This document shows positions 57,991-64,000 of a DNA stretch of 64,000 nucleotides, piece by piece. The stretch is taken from NCBI GenBank assembly GCA_012845835.1, contig JABAKD010000028.1, positions 8,559,632 to 8,623,631 on the forward strand. Reading direction: 5' to 3'. The stretch comes from Undaria pinnatifida. Lineage: Eukaryota; Sar; Phaeophyceae; Laminariales; Alariaceae. The position numbers were made by a program, and so were the translations under genes. Under the pieces are notes generated by a model. The model was not told the origin of the DNA. It did no database searches and saw nothing but the letters and a program-made list of their open reading frames with translations. How positions within the stretch are numbered: the stretch's first letter is position 1; every line of letters begins with the position of its first letter.

Positions 57991-60130
57991 CTAGAGGTTT
58001 AGAACAGGAATGCTCCAGAGAAACAGCCATCGAGGGTCAACCGCAAGCGGGGAGAATATGATCCTATTCCCGAATCATTAATCATTCCATATCTCAACAA
58101 ATCCCGTGAAAGCGAAGAAAACAGCGATCTAGGTATGGAAACCCCGATCCATAGGCTGATCGCTGATAGGCCGAGGCTCGTGGAGTCAGCCGCGCCCAGG
58201 GAAGATAGCGTGACATCCCCGCATCGGAAATCATTAGGCAAATCTACAACTCCTACAACCCAGGGACGATAAGGGTACTCACCCAGGTCGATACCGCCCC
58301 GTACGGTGTGGAAATCTCAGCCCCTATGGCTGATTGGTGTTTGTCTGAGGCTCATAGAGACAGCACGCTGCGAGACTTGCCCCTCGGGACCACGCCGAGG
58401 TCCCACCGCAGCCGGGGAGGATGAACCCCCATCCCCGGGTCATAAATACCTCCGTGCATTTACAATTACAACAACCCGGGGACGAAACCGATGATCTCCC
58501 GGATATGTACCGCCCCGTACGGTGTGCAACCCCACCCTCAATCCGCTGATTCCAGACTGGCTAGTGCCCATAGAGCCAGCGCGCTGCGAGAGCTTCCCCT
58601 TGCGGCAACGTCGAGGTCCCTCCTCACACGGCATAGACAAGCTCCCACGCCCGGATCATAAAATTTCCACGCGTCTTCAACTCCAACAACCCAGGGACGA
58701 AAGCGGTGATTCCTCGGGTCGATGCTGCCTCGCACGATGTGTGAACATTTCCGCCGTCTGTTATTTGCTGATTGACTGGGACTCATAGAGCCAGCACTAT
58801 GCGAGAGTTACTCTTTGGGACAAAGTCGAGGTCCCTCCGCACCCGGGGAGGATAATGTCCCACCCTTGCATTAAAAATCTCTCCGTATACTTACAATTTC
58901 AACAACTCGGAGAGGAAAACCATTATTCCCCTGATCCAGACCACCCCGTACAATAAGGAAACCTCATCCGCTGACTTCTGACTGGCTGCGGTTCATAGAG
59001 CCAGCGTGCTGCGAGAATTTCCCCTCCGAACAACGTCGAGGCTCCTCCGCAAACGAGACGGATAATATCCCATACCCAGATCAGAAAATAGTTTATACGC
59101 CTACCACTCCAACAACTCGGGGACGCAAACGTTGATCCTCCGGGTCGTTACCGCCCCGCACAGCGTAAAAACCCTACCCCCCACCCGATGATCGCTGATT
59201 GGCTGAGACTCATGGAGTCAGCAAACTGTGAGAGTTGCATCTCGGACCAACGTCGAGGTCCGTCCTCAACCGTCAGGAACCCTTCCATGCATCTACAACT
59301 CCAACAACCCCAGGACGAAAACGGTGATCCCTCCGTTCGATACCGCCCCGCACTGTGTGGAAACCCCACCCCCCATTGGCTGATCGTTGATTGCCTGAGG
59401 CTGGTACGGCCGTCGCGCGGGGAAAGTTGACGCTTGGACTAAGGTCAAGGTCCCGCCGTACCCGGGGGGGATATAATCCTATCTCCTGACCATAAACCCT
59501 TCCATACATCCCAACATTCCGGGGACGCAACAACCCGGAGACGGAAATGGTGATCACTCGGATCAATACCTCCTCAGCCGTTGTGGAAGCCCCGCCGCCA
59601 TCCGCCAATTGCTGATAGTTGGTTAGCTGGGGCGCACAGAGCCAGTGCCTCCTTGGGCAATGTCGAGGTCCCACCGCACCCGGGTAGGATAAATTCCATC
59701 CCCGGATCAGGAATTCCTCCATACATCTACGGCTCCAACAACCTAGGAACTAGCCCGTTTTTCCGCCGGGTCGATGCCGCCTTTCATAGCGTGAAAACCC
59801 CTCCGCCATGCATTGATTGCCGACTGGCTGGGTCTCACGAGGCCAGTAGGCTGCGATAATTTCCCCTCGGGGCAACGTCGAGGTTGCATCGCACCCGGGG
59901 ATGAACACGTGTCATGCCCAGGTCAGAAAAATTTAAATACGTGTACAATTCCGACAACCCCCGGACAAATACGAGCGGTCGGCGTATCGCGCCGCTCGCA
60001 AAGATGAGTATCGATCCCAAACTTATAGAACTCACAGATGAGGTATATTGGAATAGCTTCATAAAATACGTGGACGCCCCGGGTCGATACCGCCCCGCAC
60101 AGAGTGGAAACCCCGCCCTCATCGGCTGAT
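57991..60130 (+). repeat. Satellite array, unit about 215 bp, ~10 copies
   Basis: Diverged tandem units recur with the block CGGGTCGATACCGCCCCG at about 58292, 58509, 58724, 58941, 59151, 59343, 59567, 59777 and 60090 (spacing mostly 190-225 bp, the last 313). Each unit also has CTGATTGGCTGAG with an inverted CCAAT word, CATAGAGCCAGC, CGTCGAGGTCCC, CCGGGGAGGATAA and a CAACAACCCGGGGACGAAA block. Frames through it are repeat translations. A further single unit lies at 62366-62476. Confidence 0.88.
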
Positions 60131-60480
60131 TGGCGATCGGCGTGTGAACGATACATGCGCCCCTGGAGACGGTGGAGCATTCCTAGCTTGCGACCAATCA
60201 ATAGCATCAATAAACAGATATTATGCTGCTAAAATAGTAGTAGTATAAGTTGTACTAGTAGTAGTGGTGGTGATAATGGTAGTGGTAGCAGCTGTAATAG
60301 TAGTTGTAATGGTGGTGGTGATGGTGGTGGTGGTAGTCGAAGTGGTAGAAGTCGGAGTATTAGTAATAGTAGCAGCAGGAGAAGTGGCAGTAGCAGTAGT
60401 AGCAGTAGCTGTGGCAGAAGCAGTAGTAGAACCCTGCACGAATAGCTCGCGTTCTGCATCTTCATTAAATTAGAGTGCAC
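60131..60480 (+). repeat. Dispersed repeat with trinucleotide core, copy 1
   Basis: It follows the last satellite unit: a TAGCTTGCGACCAATC block, then (GTA/GTG)n from about 60236 to 60430, then GCACGAATAGCTCGCGTT and TGCATCTTC. The same order (satellite unit, TAGCTTGTGAC block, trinucleotide core, GCACGAACAGGTCGCG, TGCATCTTC) recurs at 62366-63135, where a 400-bp MITE interrupts it. Confidence 0.75.
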
Positions 60481-60986
60481 CTTAGCATCGTGCTGAATGA
60501 ATGCGTCACAATTGGGGTGGCTATTGGTATATGGAGCGCGTTCAGTGTCCAAACAGTAGATGCTGTGGTCTGGCTAGTGGTTGAACTCCTCTAACGCAAC
60601 CTCCAGTGCCCCAGATTGCCTGATTACTCTGAGCAAGGCAATGTTAATCTGAGTCCATCAATCGCCATAGGAAATGTCAACGTGTCGAGTAATCACCACA
60701 TGTTCAATCATTTAGCAGCACTGATGTGCTGATTTACAAAGCGATTCTGATACCCACAACAGTAATATTAACCTATGAAAACTCACCAGAGGTGCTAGCT
60801 ACTGAAGTATCGGTATTGATGACGTTATCTTCTTCACTTAGAATAAACACACCCTTCTCTTTTGGCGTATGCCGCCCGCCAAATATTGGCATGGCGACGC
60901 GTTGTCATTGTCCCTTGCCTTGGTTGAGAACTACCACGCCACCCCCCTCGTGATCACTCACCGGTTTCACGATCCACTGCGCCATT
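60481..60986. other. No gene recognised
   Basis: Mixed sequence without recognisable coding potential, between the dispersed repeat and the exon-like frame starting near 60987. Confidence 0.35.
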
Positions 60987-61756
60987 AATCGACACCTGGT
61001 ACCTGATAGGTCTTTGGGCACGGAGTCGTCCGATGAGGAGAAAGAACTCGTCGAGGATTTGGAGAGTGACGACAACCTTCCCATATGTCTGTTTGCTCCA
61101 TTTCGGATGGACTTCCTTGACGAGGCACCGGACACAACCGCGCCATCGTCACCCGGTTGGAGCAGACCTGCTGGCGGCAGTGTCTCGCTACTCGCAGAGA
61201 ACGACGCAAGTGTCACCTTGGGTCAGACGACAGAGAGGCAACTGTGTAGCCCCATTAATGTCAGTGAGGGAACTGAGGCTGTTGACTGGGAGATAACGTG
61301 CAGGGGTCCCCGTGCGTTCGGGTCAAACGGAAGCACTATCCGCCACACGGCTGATCTAGCCGACACGGGTAGTTACTCGCGTAACGTCCCGCTGCCGATC
61401 AACCACGAAGAAGGTATGATGGGTCAGGCGACCAAATGTTTACCTGGTTGCCCCGCAAGGGCTCGTGGCAAAAATGAGATCGTCGACGTTGGGGCTTCCC
61501 GAAGGGTTGCTCATTATTTCAGATCGAAGTGCGGCTGTATTCGTAGCACAGCTGGTCTAGCTGAACACAATATCTACTCAGCATGCACGTACACCACCCC
61601 TCACAGTCCCAGGGGGGGGGGTCAAAATACTGCCGGAAATAACTGTACTCGGCATATTTTCCTCGACAATATATCTAGTGAGAACAACGACTTTGCCGCG
61701 ACGATGGAGGAGCACTTGAGCAGTGAGTGTGCACCCAACACATGCAACGGGAAAAG
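60987..61756 (+). CDS. Unrecognised exon-like ORF
   Basis: The frame is open from about 60987 to a TAG at 61758-61760, but has no ATG at its start, so it is probably an internal exon or a broken gene. It is acidic near the start (ESSDEEKELVEDLESDD) and Ser/Thr/Asn-rich later. The terminal bases AAAAG followed by GTAGAG could be a donor at 61756. A possible later exon at 62017-62109 is listed separately. I recognise no domain; this could be a host gene or a degenerate retroelement. Confidence 0.28.
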
Positions 61757-62016
61757 GTAGAGTCGCAGGTATAACGAAATGTACACGTCCGACATAGATT
61801 TTCTCCACGGCCCGGCTCTTGTATCGCTCCGACCCGGATCATGCGCTTCCGTGCAGGGCTCCTCAACATCACACACTGTCCATTCTCGACAACAACTGCA
61901 AGGAGTTCGATGGTTTGGCGACCGGTGACACGCCAATTGTCATTCGAGCCATGTATTTTGGTTGTAATATCTACAGAGACAGGACAACGCCATGAGCGCA
62001 CCTCAATTCTGTCCAG

Positions 62017-62109
62017 AAAACCGTTGACCTGCTCCAGGAGGAGGTTTCACTCCTACGCTCGTCGTTTGCTCTACCCGAGATTAGCACTGCAACGTGTACG
62101 CTCGGCAAG
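62017..62109 (+). CDS. Candidate 31-codon exon with coiled-coil character
   Basis: The segment is bounded by a pyrimidine-rich acceptor ending GTCCAG and a strong donor AAG followed by GTGAGT. In phase 0 it reads KTVDLLQEEVSLLRSSFALP, an amphipathic leucine-spaced helix, and has no stop. It may belong with the frame ending at 61756, but an intermediate exon would be needed. Too short to assign. Confidence 0.28.
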
Positions 62110-62365
62110 GTGAGTGGTTGAGAGGTCGTCGGGGTCGTTGTGGGCTTCCATCAACGATGCAGGAAACGACGGCTATTCGAACTATGAGTAGGCCGCACGC
62201 GTGAGGCTTTCTAACCTACAGCGCGCGACCGCTGACGACAATATTTAACTATTTAGCTGCGCATTGTACATGGGCCTCGCGTCGTTCGCTGATCAGGCGG
62301 CATTGCCAAATGGTTTGACGCTGGCTATTTGCCGCAGGCCATTACAGCGCAGTAGTAGTTGATTC

Positions 62366-62476
62366 CCCGGGTCGATACCGCCATGCATGCGTGGAAACTC
62401 CACCCCAGTCGGCTGGTTGGTGATTGGCCGGCGTGTGCGCGATATCTGCGCACTGGGGACTGTGGAATATTCCAAT
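62366..62476 (+). repeat. Isolated satellite unit (copy 2 of dispersed repeat, left part)
   Basis: Matches the end of the satellite array at about 60080-60175: CCCGGGTCGATACCGCC, a CGGCTGGTTGGTGATTGGC-type block and a GTGGA-ATATTCC end. It is cut off by the MITE at 62478. Confidence 0.75.
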
Positions 62477-62477
62477 C

Positions 62478-62877
62478 ACGGAGATCCATTGTTAACAGGG
62501 GTAAATGCCTTATCATCACCATATATTGTTAAAAAATTCTCATAATTTCGCACTATTCCGGCCAGAACATCACCTGATAGGGACAGCTTACGCTATACCT
62601 ACAATGGGACTCGAAGGGTGCGCCAGCTAACGTTGGGCTGCGAAAGCAACTGAGTTAAATCGACACACGACGCGTATGAAAATACGCGGAAGTGTGGTGA
62701 GCTAAAGCTTTATTTTTCCCCATCCGCCGGAGGATAAAAAAAAAAAAAAACATATATATTGCGCCGTAACCGTAAGGCCTATACGAACAATCCAAGTTAT
62801 CGTTTACTGTTATCGACGAAGAATTGACAGAGTTATGACCCCGAAGGCATTTACCCCTTTCAACAGTGGATCTCCGT
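62478..62877. mobile_element. 400-bp MITE with 34-bp terminal inverted repeats
   Basis: Left end 62478-62511 and reverse complement of 62844-62877 match at 31 of 34 positions (ACGGAGATCCA ... GGGGTAAATGCCTT). The trinucleotide AAT flanks both ends (62474-62476 and 62878-62880). The paralogous sequence at about 60165-60175 is contiguous where this copy is interrupted, an empty-site comparison supporting insertion. It has no coding capacity. A fragment of the CCTCCGGCGGATGGG TIR family (62560-62733) lies nested inside. Confidence 0.82.
62560..62733 (-). repeat. Solitary end of the CCTCCGGCGGATGGG TIR family, nested in the MITE
   Basis: The reverse complement starts CCTCCGGCGGATGGGGAAA and aligns with 11927-12095 and 25799-26000 (shared CTCACCACACTT, CGATTTAACTCA, CGTTAGCTGGCGC). 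It is followed by a run of A. No partner end is nearby. Confidence 0.72.
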
Positions 62878-63135
62878 AATAGCTTGTGACAACAAAAAAG
62901 CAAAATAAACGTTTTCGTACTGCTACAACAGTCGTAGTCGTAGTAGCAGTAGTAGCAGTAGCAATGGTAGTAGTAGCAGTAGTGGTGGTGGTAGTAGTCA
63001 AAGTAGTAAAAGTCGGAGTGTTAGAAATAATAGCAGCAGGAGTAGTGGTAGTAGTAACAGTAGCAGCGGCATGAACAGTAGTAGAATTCTGCACGAACAG
63101 GTCGCGTTTTGCATCTTCCTTAATTGAGTACACCT
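62878..63135 (+). repeat. Dispersed repeat with trinucleotide core, copy 2 (right part)
   Basis: It contains the TAGCTTGTGAC block, a (GTAGCA/GTAGTG)n core at about 62934-63075, GCACGAACAGGTCGCG and TGCATCTTCC, matching 60165-60480 in order and orientation. With 62366-62476 it forms the second copy, split by the MITE. Confidence 0.75.
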
Positions 63136-63475
63136 GTACCGCTGTGGTCGTATCTTTAAGCATTTTGCCGTACATAGAATGGTCGGATACATTTTGTCAG
63201 GGAGTTCAGTTGTCACTGTTGGCGTTTCTTGTGAGCTCTTGAGATCCTGAGACACAAACGGGAAGGTCCATGGCCGATGACATGTCACTCCCCCGTGTGA
63301 TGACGAAGGAACTATTGCATCGTGGACAAGCGCACTCTGAGCCTACGAGGGGAAGTCCTTGCAGTTGATACCACCGGGCCCGCGGTCGCGCGAGTCGGTG
63401 CAATTCAGTTGAATTGGGTAAGTTCTGCCTACTGCCCAAACCGTGACCAATTTGCTTTTCGGAGGCTAGAAAGCA

Positions 63476-63898
63476 ATGCTTTGTGCGTTGGTGTTGGACT
63501 CCAGCGGAAAGCGATGGAAGAAGACCCTACAGCAGCGGGAGGAACGCGAGCGCAGGGCGCTGGCCGAGTCCATTCTGCAAGTTGGGGCAACCCGAGAGGT
63601 GGAGGTCGTGCCGGTGGCCGGCTGAAGCTGGAAGTGGCGGACCACCTAGGTGGGGTGGTGATGTTGTTACGAAGATATGCGTGAATTTCTTGCAGTCTAC
63701 TCGGAGTACGAGCAGCGGATGCATATCACAAACCGAGATGGAGGAGACCGTGTACTCGCGAGCAGGCGAGAGCTGGTAGATTTGGCGACCCAAATGATGG
63801 TGGTTGACGATTTCTATATCGGCAAGTCCTGGGTAGACCTCTCCAAGGAGGAGCTAATGCAAGGGCTCAAAAGGTTTGCTGGCGTTGATATGCGGTAG
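63476..63898 (+). pseudogene. Retroelement Gag-like fragment, frameshifted
   Basis: The frame at 63476-63625 (ATG start, LDSSGKRWKKTLQQREERER, Arg/Glu-rich) ends at a TGA. A second frame from about 63668 to the TAG at 63896-63898 reads DMREFLAVYSEYEQRM, then DGGDRVLASRRELVDLA and LSKEELMQGLKRFAGVD. The F..(V)Y..YEQR.....DGG...RELVD pattern resembles, from memory, Gag-type proteins common in stramenopile LTR retroelements. No zinc knuckle or Pol is seen before the window ends. It might instead be two exons of a host gene. Confidence 0.35.
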
Positions 63899-64000
63899 AC
63901 GAGTTATGACGGTTTTTGCCGCCAGATATTCCGTGTGCTGAAGATGGATGCGAGCGTACCGATAGATGGCAGGGTGTTCATGCAAAAACGTGCCCTGCGG

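Noticed and set aside
11927-62733. A single ~50-kb transposon bounded by the plus end at 11927 and the minus end at 62733
   Set aside because: The interval contains an intact TIR element of the same family, RPN1 and two Copia elements, and the 62733 end is nested in a MITE; solitary ends are simpler.

Overview
The window looks like nuclear DNA of a stramenopile, most likely a brown alga (Phaeophyceae). This is inferred from long genes with many GT-AG introns of roughly 300-900 bp, moderately high GC, many degenerate LTR retrotransposons and many minisatellites. It is not bacterial: there are no operons or ribosome-binding sites, and most long open frames are low-complexity shadows.

Two genes can be reconstructed exon by exon. 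At 30424-43228 (+) is a complete 19-exon gene for the 26S proteasome base subunit RPN1/PSMD2; all junction phases agree and it gives a 992-residue protein. At 10452-7502 (-) is a three-exon ornithine-decarboxylase-family gene of about 731 residues. It keeps the fold signatures and the C-terminal Cys-Asp motif, but the PLP lysine, stacking His, Gly-rich loop and EPGR phosphate-binding motifs are replaced, so it is predicted to be a non-catalytic, antizyme-inhibitor-like pseudoenzyme. Weaker gene models are an IQ-motif (calmodulin-binding) protein at 46746-49271 (+), a small two-exon gene at 23674-24380 (+) lying between two minisatellite arrays, and unrecognised exon-like frames at 61.0-62.1 kb and 63.5-63.9 kb (the last Gag-like).

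The rest is mostly mobile and repetitive DNA. A 6.4-kb Copia element (14575-20974, minus) has matching LTRs, a PPT and a perfect 5-bp target duplication, but its coding region is broken. A second, rearranged Copia relic with two 301-bp LTRs is at 54144-56612. Miniature LTR elements (TRIM-like) with short TGT...ACA LTRs and a shared TGGCGT-type primer site lie at 26917-27704 and 52694-53416. A 3.26-kb DNA transposon with inverted repeats of about 230 bp (25799-29058) contains the first TRIM pair, and solitary ends of its family lie at 11927 and 62733. A 400-bp MITE with 34-bp inverted repeats (62478-62877) has a paralogous empty site at about 60.17 kb.

Order along the window: 1-3.9 kb no convincing gene; 3.9-5.2 kb palindromic GAAGCTTCC array; 5.2-7.5 kb little; 7.5-10.5 kb ODC-like gene; 11.9-13.6 kb repeats; 14-21.2 kb Copia; 22.5-25.8 kb GAGCTA minisatellites around a small gene; 25.8-29.1 kb TIR transposon; 30.4-43.2 kb RPN1; 46.2-49.3 kb 81-bp duplication and IQ gene; 49.6-51.6 kb strand-asymmetric CA-rich DNA; 52.7-56.6 kb TRIM and Copia relic; 58-60.1 kb satellite with a unit of about 215 bp; 60.2-64 kb dispersed repeats, MITE and Gag-like fragment.
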